NCBI RefSeq assembly: GCF_042431545.1
Contig: NZ_JBHLYX010000001.1
Reading direction: 5' to 3' (one strand)
Length of the DNA: 64,000 nt
Source: Pseudoalteromonas xiamenensis
GTDB lineage: Bacteria; Pseudomonadota; Gammaproteobacteria; Enterobacterales; Alteromonadaceae
Part shown: positions 16,765 to 25,507 of the stretch, one piece after another
Layout: each line of letters begins with the position of its first letter
Position numbering within the stretch: the first letter of the stretch is position 1
Notes under the pieces: generated by a model
The model's input: only the letters and a program-made list of their open reading frames with translations
Database searches by the model: none
Told to the model about the DNA's origin: nothing
Position numbers and translations under genes: made by a program

Positions 16765-18987
16765 TTAGGCTAATTTTGCCAAAATAGCATTCAAGGTTTG
16801 GCTTGGACGCATTGCCGCAAACGCTAGTTCATCGTTTGGCTGGTAGTAACCACCGATATCCATTGATGTACCCTGAGCATTATTAAGCTCGTCAACAATG
16901 CTTTGTTCATTTGCTGACATATCAGCAGCAACAACTGTAAACAAATCTTTTAATTCAGCATCATCGCTTTGTGCAGCCAGCTCTTGTGCCCAGTACATAG
17001 CAAGATAGAAGTGGCTACCACGGTTATCTAGCTCACCAACGCGACGTGAAGGTGATTTGTTTTCGTCAAGGAATTTGCCGGTAGCTTTGTCTAATGTATC
17101 CGCTAGAACTTGCGCTTTAGCATTACCAGAAACTTGAGATAGATGCTCAAGGGAAGCCGCTAGTGCTAAAAATTCGCCAAGAGAATCCCAACGTAAGTGG
17201 TTTTCTTTCTCGAACTGTTGAACGTGTTTAGGCGCAGAACCACCCGCACCCGTTTCGAATAAGCCACCACCGTTCATAAGAGGAACGATTGAAAGCATTT
17301 TCGCGCTTGTACCCAACTCAAGAATTGGGAACAAATCTGTTAGATAATCACGTAAAACGTTACCCGTTACAGAAATCGTATCTTCTCCCTTAGCCATGCG
17401 AGCAAGAGAGAATTGCGTTGCTTCGACTGGAGCCAAAATGTGTAATTCTAAGCCCGTTGTGTCGTGTTCTGGGAGGTACGCTTCAACTTTCTTGATTAGC
17501 TCCGCATCGTGTGCGCGGTTTTTATCTAACCAGAAAACGGCTGGTGTATTTGAAAGACGTGAGCGGTTTACCGCTAACTTGACCCAATCTTTGATCGGTG
17601 CATCTTTAGTTTGGCACATACGCCAAATATCGCCTTGCTCAACATCGTGTTGAAGTAAAACGTTACCGTCAGTATCAACGACACGAACTTGGCCGTCAGC
17701 TTTTACTTCAAACGTTTTATCGTGTGAGCCATATTCTTCTGCTTTTTGCGCCATTAAACCCACGTTAGGAATTGTGCCCATCGTGCGAGGATCAAAAGCG
17801 CCATTTTCTTTACAGAATTCAATCGTTGCTTGGTATACACCGGAATAACAACGGTCTGGGATTACAAACGCTGTATCTTGTTGTTTACCTTCAGCATTCC
17901 ACATCTGGCCACTCGCACGAATTGCAGCAGGCATTGAGGCGTCAATGATTACGTCACTAGGAACGTGTAGGTTTGTGATACCGCGATCCGAATCAACCAT
18001 TGCAATTGCTGGGCGAGATGCGTATTGAGCTTGAATATCAGCTTCAATAGCTTGACGCTCTGTTTCTGGAAGCGATTGAAGTTTTGCGTAAACATCGCCA
18101 AGTCCGTTATTTACATCAACACCAAGTGACTCAAACAATGCTCCGTGTTTGGCAAAAACGTCGCTGTAGAATTCTTTAACAGCATGACCGAAGATGATTG
18201 GATCAGATACTTTCATCATCGTCGCTTTCATGTGCAGCGAGAACAGCACGCCTTTGTCCTTTGCAGCTGCAACTTCTTGTGCGATAAACTGACGCAGCGC
18301 TTTCACGTTTAGACGTGAAGCATCAATGATTTCGCCCGCTTTTAGAGGTGTACTTGCCTTAAGTACCGACACAGAACCATCGACTGCAACGTGCTCGATG
18401 CGAACGTCTGTTGCCTGTGCGACAGTAACTGACTTTTCAGAACCGAAGAAATCACCATCTTCCATGCTTGCAACGTAAGACTGAGAGTCCTTAGCCCAAG
18501 CGCCCATTGAATGAGGGTTTTTACGTGCATATTCTTTTACGGAAAGAGGAGCTCGACGGTCAGAATTACCTTCACGAAGCACAGGGTTTACTGCACTACC
18601 TTTGATCTTGTCGTAAGTTGCTTTGATAGCCGCTTCTTTTTCATCTTTTGGCTCTTCCGGATAGTCAGGAAGTGCATAACCTTTCGATTGAAGTTCTTTG
18701 ATAGCTGCTCTCATTTGAGGAATAGAAGCAGAAATGTTCGGAAGTTTAATAATGTTGGCTTCAGGTGATTTTGCTAGTTCACCTAGTTCAGCCAAATGAT
18801 CGCCAATGCGCTGTTCTTCTGACAAAAACTCAGGAAAGTTCGCGATGATACGACCAGCAAGCGAAATATCACGAGTTTCTACTTCTACACCTGCAGCATT
18901 ACTGTATGCTTGGATGATTGGCAACAACGAATACGTGGCGAGCGCCGGCGCTTCGTCAGTTTTAGTGTAAATAATTTTAGATGTCAT
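16765..18987 (-). CDS. icd: Isocitrate dehydrogenase, NADP-dependent, monomeric type
   Basis: Oxidises isocitrate to 2-oxoglutarate and CO2 with NADP+ in the TCA cycle. About 740 residues, the normal size of the monomeric IDH family (Azotobacter, Vibrio), unrelated in length to the ~416-residue dimeric Icd of E. coli. Recognised from the N-terminus MTSKIIYTKTDEAPALATYS and from NSDRRAPLSVKEYARKNPH, MVDSDRGITNLHVPSDVI and MNGGGLFETGAGGSAPKHV, all conserved in this family. Two adjacent ATG codons (18990 and 18987) follow TCTAGGAACG; the second has better spacing and is chosen. The frame continues upstream without a good start. It is transcribed alone toward the bidirectional terminator. Confidence 0.96.
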   Translation of the reverse strand: MTSKIIYTKTDEAPALATYSLLPIIQAYSNAAGVEVETRDISLAGRIIANFPEFLSEEQRIGDHLAELGELAKSPEANIIKLPNISASIPQMRAAIKELQSKGYALPDYPEEPKDEKEAAIKATYDKIKGSAVNPVLREGNSDRRAPLSVKEYARKNPHSMGAWAKDSQSYVASMEDGDFFGSEKSVTVAQATDVRIEHVAVDGSVSVLKASTPLKAGEIIDASRLNVKALRQFIAQEVAAAKDKGVLFSLHMKATMMKVSDPIIFGHAVKEFYSDVFAKHGALFESLGVDVNNGLGDVYAKLQSLPETERQAIEADIQAQYASRPAIAMVDSDRGITNLHVPSDVIIDASMPAAIRASGQMWNAEGKQQDTAFVIPDRCYSGVYQATIEFCKENGAFDPRTMGTIPNVGLMAQKAEEYGSHDKTFEVKADGQVRVVDTDGNVLLQHDVEQGDIWRMCQTKDAPIKDWVKLAVNRSRLSNTPAVFWLDKNRAHDAELIKKVEAYLPEHDTTGLELHILAPVEATQFSLARMAKGEDTISVTGNVLRDYLTDLFPILELGTSAKMLSIVPLMNGGGLFETGAGGSAPKHVQQFEKENHLRWDSLGEFLALAASLEHLSQVSGNAKAQVLADTLDKATGKFLDENKSPSRRVGELDNRGSHFYLAMYWAQELAAQSDDAELKDLFTVVAADMSANEQSIVDELNNAQGTSMDIGGYYQPNDELAFAAMRPSQTLNAILAKLA

Positions 18988-18990
18988 CAT

Positions 18991-19306
18991 CGTTCCTAGA
19001 TTTGAGGCTGTACGCCTTTCAACAATGCAATAGGCCACTTTGTATTACTACAAAGGGCAAGTTTGTTAGGTTTTTTTACTTCTTACCTAAAACACTGTCA
19101 ATTTTTGGTGGAAGAAAGCAGCAACTGGAGGCCAAATAAAAAAATCTAACTAACCTGCAACATCTAAATCCGTACTAGTTTAACAAGTGTAAGCGCAAAG
19201 GGCTAATGACAATTAATACAGTGAGCTAGAGAATTGGTCTAATGGAGGAGGGGGAAGTAAAGCGAGACTGCACGGCAACTCGCTTTTAGTCATACTATGC
19301 ACGATA
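18991..19306. other. Intergenic region icd-cspD
   Basis: About 316 bases without a supported gene. It must hold the leftward icd promoter. Near its right end is an 8-bp hairpin (AAAGCGAG at 19259-19266, CTCGCTTT at 19279-19286), which can serve as a weak terminator for leftward cspD. A short purine run (19245-19257) is also present. I see no RNA gene or repeat shared with other parts of the window. Confidence 0.6.
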
Positions 19307-19522
19307 TCAAACCATGCCTTCGATTGGGGCGATATTAGTTGCATGCAGGCCTTTTGGACCTTGCTGTAGTTCGAATGTTACATCTTGACCAGCTTTGAGT
19401 GTCTTGTAGCCATCCATAACAATCGTCGAGTAGTGGGCGAAAATATCTTCTTCGTTACCATTTTCTACGATGAAACCAAAACCCTTGGCATTATTGAACC
19501 ATTTGACTTTTCCGCAAGCCAT
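19307..19522 (-). CDS. cspD: Cold-shock-like protein CspD
   Basis: 71-residue single cold-shock domain. RNP1 (KGFGFI) and RNP2-like (DIFAHYS) motifs are present, and the stretch YKTLKAGQDVTFELQQGPKG matches CspD, a stationary-phase inhibitor of DNA replication in E. coli, rather than CspA. The location directly divergent from clpS-clpA is the same as in E. coli and supports the assignment. ATG start at 19522. Single gene; a weak hairpin follows at 19259-19286. Confidence 0.93.
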   Translation of the reverse strand: MACGKVKWFNNAKGFGFIVENGNEEDIFAHYSTIVMDGYKTLKAGQDVTFELQQGPKGLHATNIAPIEGMV

Positions 19523-19727
19523 ACTTCATACATCCTTCTATCTAAGTTGACTAAATTTGAGTTAATCTAACCATTGTAATTTGCTAGACTGCCCATAGAT
19601 TGAACAATCTGTTTAGACTGTAGATTATATCGCCATACAGTCAAGCGAATTACTCATCTTTTTTAACATTTTATTTATTTTTAAATTCATATTTGCTTGA
19701 GATTAGAAGACAAGACTATATTTAATT

Positions 19728-20045
19728 ATGAGTGGACTTAAAGATTCTGGTGTAATGGAAACGACTCGTGAAAAGCAGAAGCAAGCGCTAAAGCCGCCAC
19801 GAAAGTATAAAGTCATCTTAAACAATGACGACTACACCCCAATGGATTTTGTCATCGAAGTGCTGATGAAATTTTTTAATATGGATAGCGAAAGAGCAAC
19901 TGATGTGATGTATCGAGTACATCATGAAGGGCGAGCGGTCTGTGGCATATATCCTGCAGACATTGCTTATACCAAAGTAGAACAGGTAAATCGTTTTGCT
20001 CGAGACAATGAGCATCCGCTGCTTTGTAGTTGTGAGCAGGAATAA
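19728..20045 (+). CDS. clpS: ClpS, N-degron adaptor for ClpAP
   Basis: 105-residue adaptor that binds proteins with N-terminal Leu, Phe, Tyr or Trp and hands them to ClpAP for degradation. The core YKVILNNDDYTPMDFVIEVL carries the Asn-Asp-Asp residues that bind the N-degron amino group. The later VHHEGRAVCGIYPADIAYTK and HPLLCS end match ClpS. The flexible N-terminal ~25 residues, which enter the ClpA pore, are present. It lies 29 bases before clpA, in the usual operon. Confidence 0.96.
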   Translation: MSGLKDSGVMETTREKQKQALKPPRKYKVILNNDDYTPMDFVIEVLMKFFNMDSERATDVMYRVHHEGRAVCGIYPADIAYTKVEQVNRFARDNEHPLLCSCEQE

Positions 20046-20074
20046 CCTATTTAAATCTCGTTTGGGGGGTTGCC

Positions 20075-22339
20075 ATGCTAAATAAAGATTTAGAAATTAC
20101 ATTAAACGCAGCGTTTCGTGAAGCAAGAGCACGCCGTCACGAATTTATGACGGTTGAACACTTGCTACTCGCGCTAATTGATAACCCATCTGCCGGAGAC
20201 GCACTTGGTGCATGTGGTGTAGACAAAGATAACTTGAAAAAAGAGCTATCTGATTTTATTGACGAGACAACACCAGTCATCCCTGACTTGGAAGAAGACA
20301 GGGAAACACAACCTACACTTGGATTTCAACGGGTATTACAACGAGCTGTGTTTCACGTGCAGTCGTCTGGACGGACCGAAGTTACTGGTGTTAATGTCCT
20401 TGTAGCAATTTTTTCAGAGCAAGAAAGCCAAGCCGTTTATTTACTCAAAAAGGCAGACATTAGTCGTTTAGACATTGTTAACTACATTTCACACGGTATT
20501 TCGAAAGTGGATGATCATGAAGATCATGAAGATCACGAAGAAATGCAGGATGAATCCAGTGAAGTCGCGGGTGAAGAGTCAACTAAACTTGAAAACTTCA
20601 CCAGTAATTTAAATGCATTAGCAAAAGCGGGTCAAATTGATCCATTAGTCGGTCGTGATGAAGAAGTTGAACGTACGGTTCAAGTGCTTTGTCGTCGCAA
20701 GAAAAACAACCCGCTTCTCGTTGGTGAAGCTGGTGTTGGTAAAACGGCTATTGCTGAAGGCTTGGCATATCGTATTGTAAACGAACAAGTTCCAGAAGTG
20801 ATTGCGGATGCAGTCGTTTATTCTCTAGATATGGGCGCACTACTTGCAGGCACGAAATATCGTGGTGATTTTGAAAAGCGGTTTAAATCGCTTTTGAAAG
20901 AATTACAAAAGAAACCGAACTCAATTCTGTTTATTGATGAAATCCACACCATTATTGGTGCGGGTGCGGCTTCTGGTGGTGTAATGGACGCGTCGAACTT
21001 GATTAAACCGCTTCTCTCCAGTGGAAAATTAAGATGTATGGGGTCAACAACCTATTCGGAATTCAAAAATATTTTTGAAAAGGATAGAGCGTTAGTACGC
21101 CGTTTCCAAAAAATTGATGTGGTTGAGCCAAGTGTTGAGGACACCACTAAGATTCTAATGGGCCTGAAAGACAAGTACGAAGAACATCATGGGGTACGTT
21201 ACACGGTAAAAGCGCTTCGTGCTGCGGCTGAACTGAGTGCTAAATACATCAATGAGCGTCATCTACCGGATAAGGCGATTGATGTTATTGATGAAGCAGG
21301 TGCAAGCCAGCGCTTACAACCGCCGTCAAAACGTAAGAAAACGATTAATGTTGCGGATATTGAACAAATTATCTCTAAAATTGCTCGTATTCCACAGCAG
21401 AGTGTTTCATCAAGCGATAAAGAAGTGCTTAAAACGCTCGACCGTAACTTAAAAATGCTTGTTTTTGGGCAAGATCAATCTATCGATGCGTTAACGGCTG
21501 CAATTCGATTATCGCGTTCAGGTCTTGCAAACGAAGATAAGCCAATAGGTTCATTCTTATTTGCGGGTCCCACGGGCGTAGGTAAAACCGAAGTGACGAA
21601 ACAACTTGCCAAATGTATGGGGGTGGAATTCATTCGATTTGACATGTCTGAATACTCTGAGCGTCATGCGGTGAGTCGGTTGATCGGTGCACCTCCAGGC
21701 TATGTCGGGTTTGAGCAAGGGGGATTGTTGACGGAAGCCGTTATTAAACATCCGCATGCTGTTGTGTTGTTGGATGAAATCGAAAAAGCGCATCCTGATA
21801 TTTACAATATTTTGCTACAAGTAATGGATCACGGTACCTTGACGGACAACAATGGTCGTAAAGCTGACTTTAGAAACGTGGTTGTGGTGTTAACGACAAA
21901 TGCGGGTGTTCAGGAAACGGTACGTAAGTCTATTGGCTTTCAGCAGCAAGATCATTCACATGATGCGATGGTTGAGATTAATAAGGTGTTCACGCCGGAG
22001 TTCCGCAACCGTTTAGATAACATTATTTGGTTTAACCATTTGGATAAAGATGTCATTCTTCAAGTCGTCGATAAGTTTGTGGTTGAATTACAAGCTCAAC
22101 TTGATAAGAAGTCGGTGAGTTTAGAACTGACGTCTGAAGCAAGAGAATGGTTGGCTGATCTTGGTTATGATAAAGCAATGGGCGCAAGACCTATGGCGAG
22201 AGTAATTCAAGAACAACTTAAAAAGCCGCTAGCTAATGAAATTCTGTTTGGGGAATTAGTTGATGGTGGTAACGTGAAAGTGAGTTTGAAAGACAAGAAA
22301 TTGGATTTCCATTTCGATGTTGAACTAGAAACCGCTTAA
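20075..22339 (+). CDS. clpA: ClpA, AAA+ unfoldase of the ClpAP protease
   Basis: 754-residue double-ring AAA+ ATPase that unfolds substrates for ClpP. An N-terminal Clp repeat domain (residues 1-~142), Walker A motifs GEAGVGKT and GPTGVGKT, Walker B motifs LFIDEIHT and VVLLDEIEKAHPD, and the ClpP-docking IGF loop (KSIGFQQQD) are all present. The linker between the N domain and D1 is acidic and contains three exact Asp-His-Glu triplets at residues 147-155, coded by a nine-base repeat. It is preceded by a GGGGGG-type RBS and ends in a terminator shared with the convergent infA. No tRNA-Ser lies between clpA and infA, unlike in E. coli. Confidence 0.96.
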   Translation: MLNKDLEITLNAAFREARARRHEFMTVEHLLLALIDNPSAGDALGACGVDKDNLKKELSDFIDETTPVIPDLEEDRETQPTLGFQRVLQRAVFHVQSSGRTEVTGVNVLVAIFSEQESQAVYLLKKADISRLDIVNYISHGISKVDDHEDHEDHEEMQDESSEVAGEESTKLENFTSNLNALAKAGQIDPLVGRDEEVERTVQVLCRRKKNNPLLVGEAGVGKTAIAEGLAYRIVNEQVPEVIADAVVYSLDMGALLAGTKYRGDFEKRFKSLLKELQKKPNSILFIDEIHTIIGAGAASGGVMDASNLIKPLLSSGKLRCMGSTTYSEFKNIFEKDRALVRRFQKIDVVEPSVEDTTKILMGLKDKYEEHHGVRYTVKALRAAAELSAKYINERHLPDKAIDVIDEAGASQRLQPPSKRKKTINVADIEQIISKIARIPQQSVSSSDKEVLKTLDRNLKMLVFGQDQSIDALTAAIRLSRSGLANEDKPIGSFLFAGPTGVGKTEVTKQLAKCMGVEFIRFDMSEYSERHAVSRLIGAPPGYVGFEQGGLLTEAVIKHPHAVVLLDEIEKAHPDIYNILLQVMDHGTLTDNNGRKADFRNVVVVLTTNAGVQETVRKSIGFQQQDHSHDAMVEINKVFTPEFRNRLDNIIWFNHLDKDVILQVVDKFVVELQAQLDKKSVSLELTSEAREWLADLGYDKAMGARPMARVIQEQLKKPLANEILFGELVDGGNVKVSLKDKKLDFHFDVELETA

Positions 22340-22400
22340 CACATAGACCAATTGCTTTTTTAAAATAGAAAGGTAGTTGGTCTTACACTTCAAGTAACAA

Positions 22401-22432
22401 AACAAAAAGCCTGATTTTCAGGCTTTTTGTTT
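22401..22432. terminator. Bidirectional terminator between clpA and infA
   Basis: Stem AACAAAAAGCCTGA pairs with TCAGGCTTTTTGTT around a 3-4 nt loop, with A/T runs on both sides. It serves both convergent transcripts. Confidence 0.88.
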
Positions 22433-22477
22433 ATCCGCTATGACAAAGTCAAAGCGAACAGGAATTCATGACTACAA

Positions 22478-22696
22478 TTAACGAGCGCGGAAGACAATGC
22501 GACCCTTTGATAAGTCATACGGAGTCAATTCAACTGTTACTTTGTCACCAGTTAAGATACGGATGTAGTTTTTACGCATCTTGCCTGAAATGTGAGCCGT
22601 AACCACGTGGCCGTTTTCAAGCTCTACGCGGAACATTGTATTTGGAAGAGTATCAAGGACTGTGCCTTGCATCTCAATAACGTCTTCTTTCGCCAT
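22478..22696 (-). CDS. infA: Translation initiation factor IF-1
   Basis: 72-residue OB-fold protein that binds the 30S A site during initiation. MAKEDVIEMQGTVLDTLPNT, the central GHVVTAHISGKMRKNYIRIL and the end GRIVFRAR are near-invariant in IF-1. It lies 93 bases downstream of bpt on the same strand with no clear terminator between them. It may be read from its own promoter in that gap as well as from the aat-bpt transcript. The order aat-infA next to clpA is conserved with E. coli. Confidence 0.97.
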   Translation of the reverse strand: MAKEDVIEMQGTVLDTLPNTMFRVELENGHVVTAHISGKMRKNYIRILTGDKVTVELTPYDLSKGRIVFRAR

Positions 22697-22789
22697 GTGT
22701 AGCGTTATACCTCTAGATTAAAGTGAAACGCTGCAGATTTTGCCGAAAAGCGACCAATAAGTAAAGGACAGGACTAAATTAAATGTTAG

Positions 22790-23494
22790 CTAAATGTTTA
22801 ACCAACGGTCGTTTTGTAGTCGTTCTGCTGGTGTGAATTGGGTTTTGTATCTCATTTTCTTGCAGTCATCTATTTGATAACCAAGGTAAACATGCTGTTT
22901 ACCCTGTTTTTTTGCATGTTCAATCTGCAATAAAATCATTACAGTGCCCAAACTGAAATCTTCAAAGCAGGGATCGTAAAAAGTATAAATTGCAGACAAC
23001 GCATTTGGCATTGTATCCGTTACGGCTACTGCAATGAGGGTATCATGGTACCAGAGCTCTAAAAACGTGACGGGGAGCCAACGGCAGAATAGAAAGCTTT
23101 CATACTGGACACGATTTGGTGGGTACATAGAGCCATCTTGATGACGCTCAGTGATGTACTTAGCGTATAAGTCATAGTATTCCGGTCTTTCTTGATGTGA
23201 TACTACAAACTGAAATTGATTGTTCGCTTTTTTTAACTTTCTCTTTTGTGAATTCGTCGGCGAAAATAGAGGCGCAACCACACGAACGGATTGACAAGCA
23301 TGACATGCAGGACAATGCGGTCTGTATATTTGGTCTCCACTTCGACGAAAGCCCATTTCTAATAGGGACTCGAACCGCTTAGCGGTAAAATAATTGTGGT
23401 CTAGGATGACAAGGAGTTGCTCCTGTTTGTCTTCCAAATAACTGCACGGAAACTGCTGACTCAGTCCAATTTTAGCAGGAAAGTGATCAGTCAT
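22790..23494 (-). CDS. bpt: Aspartate/glutamate leucyltransferase Bpt
   Basis: Transfers Leu from Leu-tRNA to proteins beginning with Asp or Glu, creating a ClpS-readable N-degron. 234 residues. The N-terminal Cys-rich motif (CHACQSVRV with the preceding PHCPAC) and LEDKQEQLLVI are typical of the ATE/Bpt family. Downstream, YLGYQIDDCKKMRYK lies in the catalytic GNAT-like domain. The ATG at 23494 is chosen because GGAGAG lies just before it; the frame continues only to a TTG at 23506. It overlaps the aat stop by 8 bases. E. coli lacks this gene; Vibrio and Alteromonadales have it. Confidence 0.92.
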   Translation of the reverse strand: MTDHFPAKIGLSQQFPCSYLEDKQEQLLVILDHNYFTAKRFESLLEMGFRRSGDQIYRPHCPACHACQSVRVVAPLFSPTNSQKRKLKKANNQFQFVVSHQERPEYYDLYAKYITERHQDGSMYPPNRVQYESFLFCRWLPVTFLELWYHDTLIAVAVTDTMPNALSAIYTFYDPCFEDFSLGTVMILLQIEHAKKQGKQHVYLGYQIDDCKKMRYKTQFTPAERLQNDRWLNI

Positions 23495-24203
23495 ATATCT
23501 CTCCAAGCGATTGGGGTTGCCACATTGTGTTGGGAACGTTGTAATTCCTCGCAGCTTTAAGTTTAGTCAAAAATTCTTCACGTGATATAGATTTTGCGCC
23601 TAATGTCGCTAAGTATGGATTCAATAATTGGCAATCGATGAAATGTGCATTGTGACGCTTTAACCACAGCACGAGTTGCCACATCGCAATTTTAGATGCA
23701 TCGGTTATGTTGTAAAACATGCTTTCGCCACAAAAAACACCATTTTGCATTATTCCATACAGACCACCCACAAGGCGCCCCTCGAGCCATATCTCAAGAC
23801 TATGTGCGATACCAGCTTTATGTGCCAATTGATAAGCTGCAATCATATCTGGGTTAATCCAAGTGCCTTCTTTGTCGAGGCGCTGCGCTCTACAGGCTTC
23901 TATCACCTGTGAAAAGGCTTTATTTACAGAGACCTCGAGTCTGAGTTTGCGATAGGTCTTTTTGGTTGATTTAGAGACATGAAAATCATCTAACTCGATT
24001 ACCCCTCGTTGACTCGGTGACCACCAAAGGATTGGTTCTTCATCGTTAAACCAAGGAAATATTCCATGCGAATAGGCTGCTTTTAAGCGATCAATAGAAA
24101 GGTCACCCCCAATGGCGAGCAAACCATCTGGATCGGTCAATGCTTGTGAGGGGGATGGGAATGTGATGTTGGAGTGTGACAAGATGACTAACTGTTGGCT
24201 CAT
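23487..24203 (-). CDS. aat: Leucyl/phenylalanyl-tRNA-protein transferase Aat
   Basis: Adds Leu or Phe from aminoacyl-tRNA to proteins with N-terminal Lys or Arg. 238 residues. FPSPSQALTDPDGLLAIGGD, HGIFPWFNDEEPILWWSP, GLYGIMQNGVFCGESMF and FIDCQLLNPYLATLGA are family hallmarks. It is the first gene of an aat-bpt(-infA) leftward unit, separated from trxB by a terminator. With bpt, clpS and clpA it completes a compact N-degron locus. Confidence 0.96.
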   Translation of the reverse strand: MSQQLVILSHSNITFPSPSQALTDPDGLLAIGGDLSIDRLKAAYSHGIFPWFNDEEPILWWSPSQRGVIELDDFHVSKSTKKTYRKLRLEVSVNKAFSQVIEACRAQRLDKEGTWINPDMIAAYQLAHKAGIAHSLEIWLEGRLVGGLYGIMQNGVFCGESMFYNITDASKIAMWQLVLWLKRHNAHFIDCQLLNPYLATLGAKSISREEFLTKLKAARNYNVPNTMWQPQSLGEIYD

Positions 24204-24259
24204 TATGCTACTTCATGTATTACGCCTAACCAAGATAACGCATATATCAATATAGACAA

Positions 24260-24289
24260 TTAAAAAGGCGCCTGAAGCGCCTTTTTAAT
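24260..24289 (-). terminator. Terminator of trxB
   Basis: Stem TAAAAAGGCGC / GCGCCTTTTTA with a 5-nt loop, just after the trxB stop on the leftward strand. It separates trxB from aat. Confidence 0.88.
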
Positions 24290-24295
24290 GCTAAC

Positions 24296-25252
24296 TTATT
24301 TACCTAAATTGTCTAGGTAACGTTCTGCGTCAAGAGCTGCCATACAGCCAGTGCCCGCAGAGGTAATTGCTTGACGGTAAATGTGATCACTTACGTCACC
24401 TGCGGCGAATACACCCTCTACACTTGTTTGCGTAGCATTGCCATTCAATCCTGATTGAACGACTAAATAGCCGTCTTTCATTTCAAGTTGACCTGCAAAA
24501 ATATCCGTGTTTGGTTTATGACCAATCGCGATGAATACACCCGCCAAATCCAAATCATTGGTTTCACCAGAGTCAGTATCTTTAATGCGGATCCCAGTTA
24601 CACCCATTTCATCGCCAAGTACTTCATCCAACGTTTTGTTTAGGTGTAGCACAACGTTGCCATTTTGAGCTTTATCCATTAGACGGTCTGCAAGGATCTT
24701 TTCACTGCGGAATGTCTCACGGCGGTGAATAACGTGAACTTCAGCTGCAATGTTAGAGAGGTATAAAGCTTCTTCAACGGCCGTATTTCCGCCACCGACA
24801 ACAGCTACCTTTTGATTACGGTAAAAGAAACCGTCACACGTTGCACACGCAGAAACACCGCGGCCTTGGAATGCTGTTTCAGACTCTAAACCAAGGTATT
24901 TAGCAGATGCCCCTGTTGCGATAATAAGCGCATCACAAGTGTAAGTGCCAGAGTCACCTTTTAATGTGAAAGGACGATTGGTTACGTCAACGGTATGGAT
25001 ATGGTCAAAAATAATTTCTGTTTCGAAACGTTCCGCATGTTCTTTCATGCGTTCCATTAGCGCCGGGCCGGTTAAACCGTGTGCGTCACCAGGCCAGTTC
25101 TCTACTTCTGTGGTCGTCGTTAATTGTCCACCTTGTTGCAGGCCTGTAATCAAAACAGGGTTTAGGTTTGCACGTGCAGCATAAACGGCTGCGGTGTAAC
25201 CTGCAGGACCTGAACCAAGAATAAGTAGTTTACTGTGTTTCGTGTTGCTCAT
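24296..25252 (-). CDS. trxB: Thioredoxin reductase
   Basis: NADPH-dependent FAD enzyme that reduces thioredoxin. 318 residues. The FAD-binding GSGPAGYTAAVYAARA is at the N-terminus, the redox centre CATCDG around residue 137, the NADPH site VVGGGNTAVEEALYL follows, and GVFAAGDVSDHIYRQA closes the FAD domain. Like E. coli, trxB lies near aat, but the cydDC genes found between them in E. coli are missing. It is likely transcribed alone. Its product would reduce cytoplasmic thioredoxin, the donor for many reductases. Confidence 0.97.
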   Translation of the reverse strand: MSNTKHSKLLILGSGPAGYTAAVYAARANLNPVLITGLQQGGQLTTTTEVENWPGDAHGLTGPALMERMKEHAERFETEIIFDHIHTVDVTNRPFTLKGDSGTYTCDALIIATGASAKYLGLESETAFQGRGVSACATCDGFFYRNQKVAVVGGGNTAVEEALYLSNIAAEVHVIHRRETFRSEKILADRLMDKAQNGNVVLHLNKTLDEVLGDEMGVTGIRIKDTDSGETNDLDLAGVFIAIGHKPNTDIFAGQLEMKDGYLVVQSGLNGNATQTSVEGVFAAGDVSDHIYRQAITSAGTGCMAALDAERYLDNLGK

Positions 25253-25507
25253 GGATTTTTCCCATCGAATTCTTAATAACTGTACAATGCGACTGATTCT
25301 AAGTAATTCAAGAGCGAAGTAAACAAAAATGGCGATTTTGTTTTTTTCTAAATAAGCAAGATGTCAAAAAAACTGTACTTGAGTAATTTTTAAGCCTTTA
25401 AACGTGTTTATTATCGTTAAATCATGACCTCTTTAATATTTTTTGCTATGTTCTAGCGAATTTCTGTATGGTGTCTATTACGGACAGCCGAACTTGATTA
25501 GGTAATT

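Noticed and set aside
19245..19257. Purine run GGAGGAGGGGGAAG as a possible strong RBS of a small gene
   Set aside because: No start codon with a sensible frame follows at the right distance; the hairpin after it lies downstream of cspD.
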